A DNA stretch of 33,017 bases, from the NCBI RefSeq assembly GCF_019331695.1, contig NZ_JAHBBI010000017.1, forward strand, positions 1 through 33,017, in the 5' to 3' direction. The notes under the pieces are model-generated. The model was not told the DNA's origin and made no database searches. It was given only the letters and a program-made list of their open reading frames with translations. Positions within the stretch are counted from its first letter, which is position 1. Every line of letters begins with the position of its first letter. A program made the translations under genes and the position numbers. Source of the stretch: Bifidobacterium pluvialisilvae. GTDB taxonomy: Bacteria > Actinomycetota > Actinomycetes > Actinomycetales > Bifidobacteriaceae. Below are positions 25,737-33,017 of this stretch, piece by piece.

Positions 25737-26861
25737 TCACAGGCTCTCGTACGGCGTCACCACGACACCGCAACGCTGGAACTCCTTGACGTCAAGGTAT
25801 CCCGTGGACGCCATGGCCCGACGAAGCGCGCCGATGAAGTTCACGGTGCCATCCGCCTGATGGCTGGGCCCGAACAGAATCTGACGCATGTCGCCCGCGG
25901 TGCCCACATGGAAACGGCGGCCGCGCGGCAACTCGGCATGATGGGCCTCGGCGCCCCACAGTTCGCCCTGGCCGGGGGCCTCGGAGGCCCGTGCCAGCGG
26001 AGCGCTGAGCATGACGGCATCCGCGCCAAGGGCGAACGCCTTGACGAAGTTGCCCGAGACGCCAGTGCCGCCATCGGCGATGACATGCACATAGCGCCCA
26101 CCGGACTCATCCATGTAGTCGCGTCGGGCCGCGGCCACATCGGCGATGGCCGTCGCCATCGGGGCGTGCATGCCGATGGTGGTGCGCATGGTGGAGACGG
26201 CGCCTCCGCCGATGCCCACCAGCACGCCGGCGGCGCCGGTGCGCATGAGATGCAACGCCGCCTGATAGGTCGCCGCGCCACCCACGATGACCGGGACGTC
26301 AAGCTCGTAGATGAACTTCTTCAGGTTCAGGGGTTCATGCGAGCGCGACACGTGCTCGGCGGAGACCGCGGTGCCTCGGATGACGAACAGGTCGACGCCG
26401 GCCTCGAGCACGGTGGAATAGAACTCCTGGGTGCGCTGCGGCGTCAGCGAGCCTGCGACGGTCACGCCTGCATCACGAATCTCATGCAGCCTTTTGGTGA
26501 TCAGATCGGCCCGGATGGGAGCCTTGTACAGCTCCTGCATGCGTGCCGTGGCCTGCTCCTGCGGGGCCTTCGCGATCTCCGCGAGCAGCGGCTCTGGGTC
26601 GTCATAGCGGGTCCACAGCCCTTCGAGATCCAGGACCCCGAGGCCTCCCAGACGCCCCAGCTCGATCACCGTGGCCGGGCTCATCACCGAATCCATGGGC
26701 GCGCCGATGACCGGGATGTCGAACTCGTAGGCGTCCACCTGCCACGCCGTCGACACATCGCCGGGGTCACGGGTGCGTCGCGACGGCACGATGGCCACAT
26801 CGTCCAGGGAATAGCACAGACGGCCGGACTTGCCCAGGCCGATTTCAGTCTCTTGAGTCAT
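25737..26861 (-). CDS. guaB3: GuaB3 family IMP dehydrogenase-related protein
   Basis: A 374-residue TIM-barrel protein of the actinobacterial GuaB3 group, recognised by YSLDDVAIVPSRRTRDP, VIGAPMDSVMSP, ADVAAARRDYMDESGGRY and ARASEAPGQGELWG. It lacks the CBS domains of true IMP dehydrogenase. The loop that carries the catalytic Cys in IMPDH reads GIGGGAVSTMRTT, with Ser223 where Cys would be. Mycobacterial and streptomycete GuaB3 also lack the Cys as I recall them, and cyanobacterial GuaB3 has been linked to GMP reduction, so the activity here is open. No Shine-Dalgarno is seen; TAGCCT 7 nt before the ATG could be a -10 for a leaderless mRNA. Confidence 0.9.
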   Translation of the reverse strand: MTQETEIGLGKSGRLCYSLDDVAIVPSRRTRDPGDVSTAWQVDAYEFDIPVIGAPMDSVMSPATVIELGRLGGLGVLDLEGLWTRYDDPEPLLAEIAKAPQEQATARMQELYKAPIRADLITKRLHEIRDAGVTVAGSLTPQRTQEFYSTVLEAGVDLFVIRGTAVSAEHVSRSHEPLNLKKFIYELDVPVIVGGAATYQAALHLMRTGAAGVLVGIGGGAVSTMRTTIGMHAPMATAIADVAAARRDYMDESGGRYVHVIADGGTGVSGNFVKAFALGADAVMLSAPLARASEAPGQGELWGAEAHHAELPRGRRFHVGTAGDMRQILFGPSHQADGTVNFIGALRRAMASTGYLDVKEFQRCGVVVTPYESL

Positions 26862-27004
26862 GCTTCTTAGGCTAATGCGCCGTGACGACGATACCGCCCC
26901 GTGTGAAACTGGACATTATTCGCATGATGAAACATGAATCGTGTATGAAAAGGATGTTGTATCGATAACGCATGCGATCATGCCGTTAGAAGGAGTACTA
27001 TCCC

Positions 27005-28225
27005 ATGGCGAAAATCAAAGTCGAAGGCAAGGTCGTCGAACTTGACGGCGACGAGATGACCCGTGTCATCTGGAAGGACATCAAGGACCGTCTCATCCTG
27101 CCGTACCTCGACATCGACCTCGACTACTATGACCTCGGCATCGAGAACCGTGACGCGACCGACGACCAGGTGACGATCGACGCCGCCGAGGCCATCAAAC
27201 GCGAGCACGTCGGCGTCAAGTGCGCCACCATCACCCCGGATGAGGCCCGTGTCAAGGAATTCGGCCTGAAGAAGATGTGGAAGTCCCCCAACGGCACCAT
27301 CCGCAACATCCTCGGCGGCACGATCTTCCGCGAGCCGATCGTCATGAGCAACGTGCCCCGTCTCGTGCCCGGCTGGACCAAGCCGATCGTCGTGGCCCGC
27401 CACGCCTTCGGCGACCAGTACAAGGCCACCGACTTCAAGGTGCCGGGCGCCGGCCGGCTCACCGTCACCTTCACCCCCACGGACGGCTCGGAACCCATCG
27501 AGCACGTGGTCTACGACTACGGCGAGGACGGCGGCGTGGCACAGGTGCAGTACAACGTCAACGACTCCATCCGCGGCTTCGCCCGCGCCTGCTTCAACTA
27601 CGGCCTCATGCGCCACTACCCCGTCTACCTCTCCACCAAGAACACCATCCTCAAGGCGTACGACGGGCAGTTCAAGGACATCTTCGCCGAGGTGTTCGAA
27701 ACCGAGTACAAGGAGAAGTTCGAGGCCGAGGGCCTGACCTACGAGCACCGGCTCATCGACGACATGGTCGCCAGCTCCCTCAAGTGGCACGGCGGCTACA
27801 TCTGGGCGTGCAAGAACTACGACGGCGACGTGCAATCCGATTCCGTGGCCCAGGGCTTCGGCTCGCTGGGACTCATGACCTCCGTGCTCATGACCCCGGA
27901 CGGACAGACCGTCGAGGCCGAGGCCGCACACGGCACCGTGACCCGCCATTACCGTCGCTGGCAGAAGGGCGAGAAGACCTCCACCAACCCGATCGCCTCC
28001 ATCTTCGCCTGGACCGGCGGCCTCAAGCACCGCGCGGACCTCGACGGCACGCCCGAGGTCCGTCATTTCGCGGAGACCCTGGAGAAGGTCATCGTCGACA
28101 CCGTCGAAGGCGGCCAGATGACCAAGGACCTCGCCATGCTCATCGGCCCCGATCAGGCGTGGCTGGACACCGAGGGCTTCATGAACGCATTGGACGAGAA
28201 CCTCGCCAAGGCGCTCACCGCCTGA
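27005..28225 (+). CDS. icd: NADP-dependent isocitrate dehydrogenase
   Basis: A 406-residue homodimeric enzyme oxidising isocitrate to 2-oxoglutarate. It belongs to the eukaryote-like subfamily, with [13 protein letters not shown] at the N-terminus, isocitrate-binding [32 protein letters not shown] and the NADP-side [15 protein letters not shown] and [19 protein letters not shown] lies about 10 nt before the ATG. In bifidobacteria, which have a partial TCA cycle, it supplies 2-oxoglutarate for glutamate. It is divergent from guaB3; the 143-nt gap between them shows no clear promoter for icd. A strong terminator follows, so it is monocistronic. Confidence 0.97.
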   Translation: MAKIKVEGKVVELDGDEMTRVIWKDIKDRLILPYLDIDLDYYDLGIENRDATDDQVTIDAAEAIKREHVGVKCATITPDEARVKEFGLKKMWKSPNGTIRNILGGTIFREPIVMSNVPRLVPGWTKPIVVARHAFGDQYKATDFKVPGAGRLTVTFTPTDGSEPIEHVVYDYGEDGGVAQVQYNVNDSIRGFARACFNYGLMRHYPVYLSTKNTILKAYDGQFKDIFAEVFETEYKEKFEAEGLTYEHRLIDDMVASSLKWHGGYIWACKNYDGDVQSDSVAQGFGSLGLMTSVLMTPDGQTVEAEAAHGTVTRHYRRWQKGEKTSTNPIASIFAWTGGLKHRADLDGTPEVRHFAETLEKVIVDTVEGGQMTKDLAMLIGPDQAWLDTEGFMNALDENLAKALTA

Positions 28226-28256
28226 CGTCCGATATTCCCGACGACTCCATATTCCC

Positions 28257-28297
28257 GGAGGATGCCCGGCGTGCGCCCGGCATCCTCCTTTCTTTTA
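28257..28297 (+). terminator. Intrinsic terminator after icd
   Basis: GGAGGATGCC and GGCATCCTCC form a perfect 10-bp stem around a 12-nt GC-rich loop, followed by TTTCTTTT. It ends 31 nt after the icd stop. Confidence 0.9.
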
Positions 28298-28354
28298 CGG
28301 GTTTCTTTACGGAATCTCATTACGTCCGCCCCCGCATGCGTCTGCGAAATGCCT

Positions 28355-28360
28355 TACAAT
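28355..28360 (+). promoter_or_regulatory. Candidate -10 element for the lipoprotein gene
   Basis: TACAAT matches the -10 consensus at 5 of 6 positions, 75 nt before the lipoprotein ATG. No -35 match at normal spacing. It lies after the icd terminator, so the lipoprotein should have its own promoter here. Confidence 0.4.
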
Positions 28361-28435
28361 CCCCATAGCCGGTAATTACAACGGACCATGGGCCCATCCG
28401 AAACGACCCGTGGGTCCCAGTGAAGGATGTGATGT

Positions 28436-29992
28436 ATGTCTGTGCGTGGATGGAGCAATCGCGGCGCGGCCCTCGTCGGGGCGCTGACAGGGCTGGCCAT
28501 GCTGTTCTCGCTCGCCGCATGCGGCGAAACGAACGATGCCTCGCCAAACCCCTCCGGCGCCTCCGTCTCCGGGACGACGACCACCCCAGCGGATATGGGG
28601 TCGGCCTTGGTGTCGCTTCCCGACGACGGCATCACGCTTTCGCAAAGCACCCCGTTGAACAAGTGGACCAGGCTGAACGACGACATCACCGATTCGCTCG
28701 TCGGTCTCGGATTCGACAAGGACGACGTCGAATCCGTCAAATCCAAGACGCTGGACGACCAGGCCGACGCCATCGAGGACTATGTCGCCGAACATGGCTC
28801 CCCGGCCGCGCAAGGCAAGGCCTCGGGCACCTCCTCCCCATCGTCCAAGGCGACCAATGCATCCAAGGATCCGAGGAAGCGCACCGTCGTCATCGCCCCC
28901 GTCGCCGACCCCGACGACATCACACGCCAATACGGCGATTACGTCTCGCAGACCGTAAAGACGTCGGACGGCAAACAGACCGCCGGCACCAAGCATCTGG
29001 TATCGGCGTTGAACGCGGCGAAGAAATCAGGCATGTCCGTCATCCTCGTTGCCAACACCGTGGAGGGGTTCACCTCCGATACGTATGTCGGCATGTCCAC
29101 GGCACGGGAGATCGCGCATACGCAGGCGACACTGGTGGCCAACAAGCTGGCGCTCGCCCAGACGACCGCCAAAAATCCGAAAAGCATCGAAATCATGCTG
29201 CCCGCCAGCGATGACGACGAGACCAACAAGGAGGTCTTCGCCGGCATCTGGCAGGTGCTGGGACCGTACTTCCGCTCCGGCGTCGCAGTCAGTCCCTCGG
29301 GTCTGCTGGATTCCTCCAGTGATGAGAACAGCTGGAGCAAAGTCGTGTTCAAGGCTTCCGATCAGAACGCCGCGAAATCCGAATTCATGCATCGTCTCGG
29401 TGCGGACGGAAAGTCCTCGCTCCGCCCATCAGTAGACGGTGTGATAGCCATGAACGACATGGTGGCGGCGGGCGTCACCAGCGCGCTTTCGGATATGAAA
29501 TACCAAGGGTCGGCCGCCGACATCAATCCCGAAATCACCATTGGGGGCATCGTCGACAATATCGCCGGCAACAGGGATCTGAAAAAAGACAAGGTGCCGG
29601 AACCCAAGAAGGACGATTCGTCCTCCGTCGAACAGTCGCCGTCCAAGAAGGACCAGACCTCGTCCGGGACCGTCGACGATCCGGCATGGCCCATCGTCAC
29701 CGGATACGGCGTCTACCTGTCCAACATCCTTCAGGTCGTCAACGGCCACCAGTGGAGCACCGGTCTGGAGAACCGCAAACAGTACGCCGACGACATCGCA
29801 CTGGCCGTCAAGGCCTTGAACACGGGAACGGCCCTCACGAAGGTCGATGGCCTCAAAATCGCGGGAACCACCGAAATGAACGGCAGCAAGGTGCCCACCA
29901 TCCATGAGGACATCATCAGCGTCTCCGCCAGCAATATGAAGAAGACCCTTATCGACCCGGGGTACATCCGTCCGGCCGACGCGGGACTCTAG
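28436..29992 (+). CDS. Lipoprotein with periplasmic-binding-protein fold
   Basis: A 518-residue secreted lipoprotein. The signal peptide (basic start, hydrophobic ALVGALTGLAMLFSL) ends in the lipobox LAAC with Cys29. A Ser/Thr-rich tether (30-55) follows. The fold looks like type I sugar-binding proteins of ABC transporters: VVIAPVADP, GMSVILVANTVEGF, DGVIAMNDMVAAGVTSALSDM (family pattern of ligand-hinge strands) and ITIGGIVDN. It is longer than usual because of two low-complexity insertions, about 118-147 (Ser/Ala/Lys) and 378-412 (Lys/Asp/Ser). No permease or ATPase gene is nearby, so it may act as an orphan sensor or partner of a distant transporter. AAGGA precedes the ATG by 8 nt. The ligand is unknown. 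Confidence 0.82.
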   Translation: MSVRGWSNRGAALVGALTGLAMLFSLAACGETNDASPNPSGASVSGTTTTPADMGSALVSLPDDGITLSQSTPLNKWTRLNDDITDSLVGLGFDKDDVESVKSKTLDDQADAIEDYVAEHGSPAAQGKASGTSSPSSKATNASKDPRKRTVVIAPVADPDDITRQYGDYVSQTVKTSDGKQTAGTKHLVSALNAAKKSGMSVILVANTVEGFTSDTYVGMSTAREIAHTQATLVANKLALAQTTAKNPKSIEIMLPASDDDETNKEVFAGIWQVLGPYFRSGVAVSPSGLLDSSSDENSWSKVVFKASDQNAAKSEFMHRLGADGKSSLRPSVDGVIAMNDMVAAGVTSALSDMKYQGSAADINPEITIGGIVDNIAGNRDLKKDKVPEPKKDDSSSVEQSPSKKDQTSSGTVDDPAWPIVTGYGVYLSNILQVVNGHQWSTGLENRKQYADDIALAVKALNTGTALTKVDGLKIAGTTEMNGSKVPTIHEDIISVSASNMKKTLIDPGYIRPADAGL

Positions 29993-30015
29993 AATCCGGA
30001 ATCTAGGGCAATCCA

Positions 30016-30064
30016 ATATGGATTCGGCCAGCCGCATGTGCGATGCGTCCGGCCGAATCCATAT
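30016..30064. terminator. Long stem-loop between convergent genes
   Basis: ATATGGATTCGGCC and GGCCGAATCCATAT form a perfect 14-bp stem, and the 21-nt loop can form an inner CGCAT/ATGCG stem. It lies between the lipoprotein stop (29992) and the stop of the second acyl-CoA ligase (30076). It could serve both strands, but neither side has a T-run. Confidence 0.7.
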
Positions 30065-30075
30065 GCCGGCATGAC

Positions 30076-31893
30076 TCAGACGGCTTTCCTAGGCACGTAT
30101 ATGGTCTGGTCTATCAGCTTGGCATACCGCTGCTCTATGACTGCGCGCCTGGCTTTCATGCTGGGTGTCAGCATGCCGTTCGACTCCGTGAAGTCCTCGT
30201 CGAGAATCTCGAATTTGCGGATGGATTCCGCGCGTGACACCAGCGCGTTGGCGGCGTCCACGGCGCGATCGACCTCCGTCGCGATAATGGGGTTGTCTTT
30301 GGCTTCGGCCAACGAAGCCACCGGTTCGGCGCCCTGCGACTTCAGCCATGCATTCGCGTCGGCCAGATCGATGGTGATGAGAGCGGCGATGAACGGCCTC
30401 CGATCACCGATGACAAGACACTGGTCCACGACCGGCGAGGTCATCACCGACGCCTCAAGGATGCCGGGCGAGACGTTCTTGCCTCCCGCAGTGATGATCA
30501 GGTCCTTTTTGCGACCGGTGATGGTGATGAATCCATCGGCGTCGATATCGCCAAGATCGCCGGTATGCAACCATCCGTCGACAATCTGACGTGTGGTGAT
30601 CTCGGGATGGTTATGGTAGCCCTTGCACACCGCGCGGCTTTTGACGCACAACTCGCCGTCATCGTCCACGCCGAAACTCACGCCTTCCAACGGCAGGCCG
30701 ACCGTGCCGATTTTATAGCCGGACGTCGGGTTCACACAGGCCGGGGCGCAGGTTTCGGTCATGCCATAGCCTTCGAGCAGAGGCAGTCCGATGCCATTGA
30801 AGAAATGGGCGATGGAATCATCCAGAGGCGCGCCGCCGGACACGGCGTATTCGACATGCCCTCCGAACACGTCCATGATACTTGAATAGATCAACGTGTT
30901 GTACAGTGAATGCTTGGCGCTGAGGCCAAGGGGCATCTTCTCCCCTGACTGCTGGACGTGGGACCATGCGCGTGCCGTATCCGCCGCATCGTAGAACAGC
31001 CTGCCCTTCAAGCCCCTGCCTGCTTTCTGAGACGCGGCATTGTAGATCTTTTCGAAGATGCGTGGCACCGCGAGCACGAAAGTCGGCTTGAATGCCTGGA
31101 AATCCGGAATGATGGTCTTCAAGTTGCTGGAAAGTCCCAAGGTCACGTTCCCGGCGAAGCAGAAGAACTGCATGTATCGCGCGAACACATGGGCAAGAGG
31201 CAGGAACAGCAGCAGCCTGCGGTTGGGCTTCATGGCGATGTCGGGCATGGAATTGCATCCTGAGTACGCGATGTACACGAAACCACCATGGGTGAGTTCG
31301 ATGCCTTTGGGGGCTCCCGTCGATCCCGACGTGTACACGATCGTGGCGAGATCATCCCCGTTGACGGCGTTCTCACGGTTCCAGAACTCGTCGTCGGCGA
31401 TGGTACGCCCGAATTCGGCAAGCGTGTCGAGTGCGCCAAGGCCGATCACATAGACGTCGTTGAGATATGCCGCCTGGTCACGAATCGACTCGACCTTGTC
31501 GCGCTGGACATCGTCTTCGACGAACGCCATGCGTACCTTCGCGTCATTGAAAATCATCTTGACCTGAAGCGCCGAGTTGGTTTCGTATACCGGCACGGTC
31601 AGTGCGCCAATCGACATGATGGCGAGGTCCAACGCGGTCCATTCCCAACGCGTATGGGAGATCACGGCCACGGAATCGCCTTTGGTGATGCCCTTGGCGA
31701 TCAGTCCCTTGGCCAAGGAAATCACGAGGCCCTGGAATTCCTCGGCCGTGAACGACTGCCATTCCCCGTTGCTGTCCTTGTATTCCACGAGGGAATCCTG
31801 CGGCGTACGTCCTGCCCTCTCCTCCAGGATGGAAAAGATGTTCTTGTTCGAATCGACGCTGATCGTTTCAGGACGAGTATATTCCTTCAGCAT
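30076..31893 (-). CDS. fadD: Long-chain fatty acid-CoA ligase, second copy
   Basis: A 605-residue AMP-forming acyl-CoA synthetase with the P-loop TSGSTGAPKG (188-197), EGYGMTET, DGWLHTGDLGDID, GRKKDLIITAGGKNVSP and the C-terminal GMLTPSMKARR region. It ends soon after the catalytic C-terminal domain (YVPRKAV), without the tail seen in the copy at 22846. The ATG at 31893 has GGGAG upstream, and the 28 extra upstream codons look non-coding. It is monocistronic or follows the M23 gene by 85 nt. Bifidobacteria are not known for beta-oxidation, so the acyl-CoA probably goes to lipid synthesis or exchange; that is inference. Confidence 0.95.
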   Translation of the reverse strand: MLKEYTRPETISVDSNKNIFSILEERAGRTPQDSLVEYKDSNGEWQSFTAEEFQGLVISLAKGLIAKGITKGDSVAVISHTRWEWTALDLAIMSIGALTVPVYETNSALQVKMIFNDAKVRMAFVEDDVQRDKVESIRDQAAYLNDVYVIGLGALDTLAEFGRTIADDEFWNRENAVNGDDLATIVYTSGSTGAPKGIELTHGGFVYIAYSGCNSMPDIAMKPNRRLLLFLPLAHVFARYMQFFCFAGNVTLGLSSNLKTIIPDFQAFKPTFVLAVPRIFEKIYNAASQKAGRGLKGRLFYDAADTARAWSHVQQSGEKMPLGLSAKHSLYNTLIYSSIMDVFGGHVEYAVSGGAPLDDSIAHFFNGIGLPLLEGYGMTETCAPACVNPTSGYKIGTVGLPLEGVSFGVDDDGELCVKSRAVCKGYHNHPEITTRQIVDGWLHTGDLGDIDADGFITITGRKKDLIITAGGKNVSPGILEASVMTSPVVDQCLVIGDRRPFIAALITIDLADANAWLKSQGAEPVASLAEAKDNPIIATEVDRAVDAANALVSRAESIRKFEILDEDFTESNGMLTPSMKARRAVIEQRYAKLIDQTIYVPRKAV

Positions 31894-31978
31894 ACTTGCT
31901 CCCTGTCTTTGACTCGCTACTTTGGATTCTACACAATGGGTGGGGTTTGTCGTGTATATCGGTGGCGAATCGCACACA

Positions 31979-32593
31979 TCACAACGGTTTCAACACGATG
32001 CGCTGTGGATTGACGGCATGCTCGGGATCCATGTACGTTGTCCTGCCCGTTTTCATGCCCCAATGCACGCAGGATTCCCCACAATGGTCCGAACCGCCTC
32101 GAACCGTGGCGAACCGCTGTCCCTGCACCACCGCGGAGCCTGGAGGGAGATCGCTGACGGCCGGCTCATACGTCGTGATGATGCCCGCATCATGTTCGAT
32201 GGTGACGACATGCTTCGTGGCGACCGTTCCCGCGAATGCGATCCGTCCGTCCTCTGGAGCGATGAGCCGTTGATTCTTCACCGTGGACAGGTCGACTCCA
32301 CGATGCCCCGGCATCCACGGCTGTGACGGATTGTCGAAGGAACGTGTGACGACCGGCCCATTGCCGTCATCGACATCGATCGGCCAGATATACGCCATGC
32401 GACATGAGGAATACCGGGAGGCGATGTCGTCATGCGCTGACGCGTACTCGGAAGACCGCATGATGGATACGGCACCTGCGATCATGCCTATGAGGCAGGC
32501 GACCGCTACGAGCCGTAGACGTGTATCGTTCCGTCTGCGTTCGTTCTCCTGCCGAATCCAGCTCCGACGTCTGCGTATGCGATGTCGCCTCAT
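31979..32593 (-). CDS. Membrane-anchored M23 (LytM-type) peptidase
   Basis: A protein of about 204 residues. A very basic N-terminus (MRRHRIRRRR) precedes one transmembrane segment (LVAVACLIGMIAGAVSIM), giving an external C-terminal domain. That domain is M23: HRGVD supplies the HxxxD zinc ligands, LIAPEDGRIAFAG is the usual core strand, and the last motif reads CVHWGMKTG, where the first His of HxH is Cys. The CxH variant is, as I recall, frequent in actinobacterial M23 proteins, so activity is uncertain rather than lost. Peptidoglycan peptide cleavage is the family role. The ATG at 32593 has GGAGG upstream and is chosen over an earlier ATG at 32629. Confidence 0.9.
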   Translation of the reverse strand: MRRHRIRRRRSWIRQENERRRNDTRLRLVAVACLIGMIAGAVSIMRSSEYASAHDDIASRYSSCRMAYIWPIDVDDGNGPVVTRSFDNPSQPWMPGHRGVDLSTVKNQRLIAPEDGRIAFAGTVATKHVVTIEHDAGIITTYEPAVSDLPPGSAVVQGQRFATVRGGSDHCGESCVHWGMKTGRTTYMDPEHAVNPQRIVLKPL

Positions 32594-32721
32594 GTGCCCT
32601 CCTCCTTTTCTGCAGGTCATGGTTTCCATCGCATCAGCAATGGGTCTTTCCAGTACATCAGAAAAACGGGGAAGGCAGCGTAATCTGCCGATGATGTTGA
32701 TGAACGTGCATCAGCGTTGTG

Positions 32722-32746
32722 AATATTGAGAATATGAGGCAATATG
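32722..32746. repeat. Three phased AATAT direct repeats before the M23 gene
   Basis: AATATT at 32722, AATATG at 32731 and AATATG at 32741, spaced 9 and 10 nt, so they lie on one face of the helix. They sit about 130 nt upstream of the M23 start in a gap of about 250 nt that otherwise shows only the 5S terminator. A regulator site or upstream promoter element is possible. Confidence 0.4.
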
Positions 32747-32840
32747 AAACAACAACCACGGTAATCAATCACATGCGTTGTGGTGTGGGTATGGGAGGTC
32801 CCCGGTGGCGATGTGGCCTGTCGGGGGTCCCCGCGTCTGG

Positions 32841-32882
32841 ATATAAGAGGAGGCCCGGTGGCGTGTGCCATCGGGCCTCCTC
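32841..32882 (-). terminator. Intrinsic terminator of the rRNA operon
   Basis: GAGGAGGCCCGATGG-CACACG-CCACCGGGCCTCCTC on the minus strand is a 15-bp stem with one imperfect pair, followed by TTATAT. It lies directly after the 5S rRNA 3' end. Confidence 0.88.
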
Positions 32883-32893
32883 GTGAAGAATGT

Positions 32894-33012
32894 GTTGCGG
32901 CGGTGTGCTACTCTCCCACACCCTGTCGGGTGCAGTACCATCGCCGTGCCGGGTCTTAGCTTCCGGGTTCGGAATGGGACCGGGCGTCTCCCCCGGGCCA
33001 TGACCGCCGCAA
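32894..33012 (-). rRNA. rrf: 5S ribosomal RNA
   Basis: About 119 nt on the minus strand, from TTGCGGCGGTCATGG to the complementary ACCGCCGCAA, which pair as helix I. The internal CCCATTCCGAACCCGGAAG and GATGGTACTGC segments are universal 5S signatures. It is read leftward into the terminator; the 23S and 16S genes should lie just beyond the right edge. Exact ends are good to a few bases. Confidence 0.97.
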
Positions 33013-33017
33013 AATCT

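Noticed and set aside
26978-28066. Minus-strand frame of about 360 codons antisense to icd
   Set aside because: icd is unmistakable. The antisense protein is repetitive Val/Asp/Gly, as expected from a shadow frame in GC-rich DNA.

Overview
The window is chromosomal DNA from a high-GC Gram-positive bacterium, almost certainly a Bifidobacterium. The evidence is the actinobacterial cluster MerR(FtsR)-GarA-DUF881-Sbp-DUF881-PgsA (the order of Rv1828 to Rv1822 in Mycobacterium tuberculosis, without gcvH), a TrpC-TrpB fusion protein, a GuaB3-type protein, an Rv3235-like protein, and the order rpsB-tsf-pyrH-frr-cdsA-rlmN followed by his and trp genes. The species cannot be fixed from the sequence. 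I see no prophage, transposase, CRISPR array or tRNA.

Layout, left to right. (1) 131-2386, minus strand: three overlapping genes for a divergent J-domain/coiled-coil protein, a small protein that looks like a HIRAN domain, and a Sel1/TPR-repeat protein. This is the least familiar unit here and my best candidate for an undescribed system. (2) 2575-3429, plus: an aldo/keto reductase, followed by a 7-bp tandem repeat at the convergent junction. (3) 3471-7467, minus: pgsA, DUF881, sbp, DUF881, garA and merR/ftsR, an envelope/division and signalling cluster. (4) 7481-16483, minus: interleaved histidine and tryptophan genes (hisF, hisI, trpE, trpCB fusion, trpA, hisE, hisG) with lgt and rpe inserted. 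(5) 16566-22154, minus: translation and growth genes rpsB, tsf, pyrH, frr, cdsA, rlmN. (6) 22360-26861, minus: def, a long-chain acyl-CoA ligase with an unusual C-terminal tail, an Rv3235-like protein and guaB3. (7) 27005-29992, plus: icd with a strong terminator, then an orphan lipoprotein of the periplasmic-binding-protein fold. (8) 30076-32593, minus: a second acyl-CoA ligase and a membrane-anchored M23 peptidase. (9) Right edge: 5S rRNA on the minus strand with its terminator, the end of an rRNA operon whose 16S and 23S lie outside.

How the genes fit together. Region 4 supplies the ends of the histidine and tryptophan pathways. trpD, trpG and the rest of his are not here, nor is a separate trpF, which in actinobacteria is usually covered by the bifunctional HisA/PriA. 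CdsA makes CDP-diacylglycerol, the substrate of the PgsA-type enzyme in region 3. Lgt modifies lipoproteins such as the one in region 7. Icd makes 2-oxoglutarate for glutamate synthesis, and GarA is the FHA switch that controls 2-oxoglutarate/glutamate enzymes in relatives.

Start sites were moved from the longest possible reading frame where a ribosome binding site or comparison with a paralogue supported it; each entry says so. Functions rest on recognised motifs and gene order, since no database search was possible.
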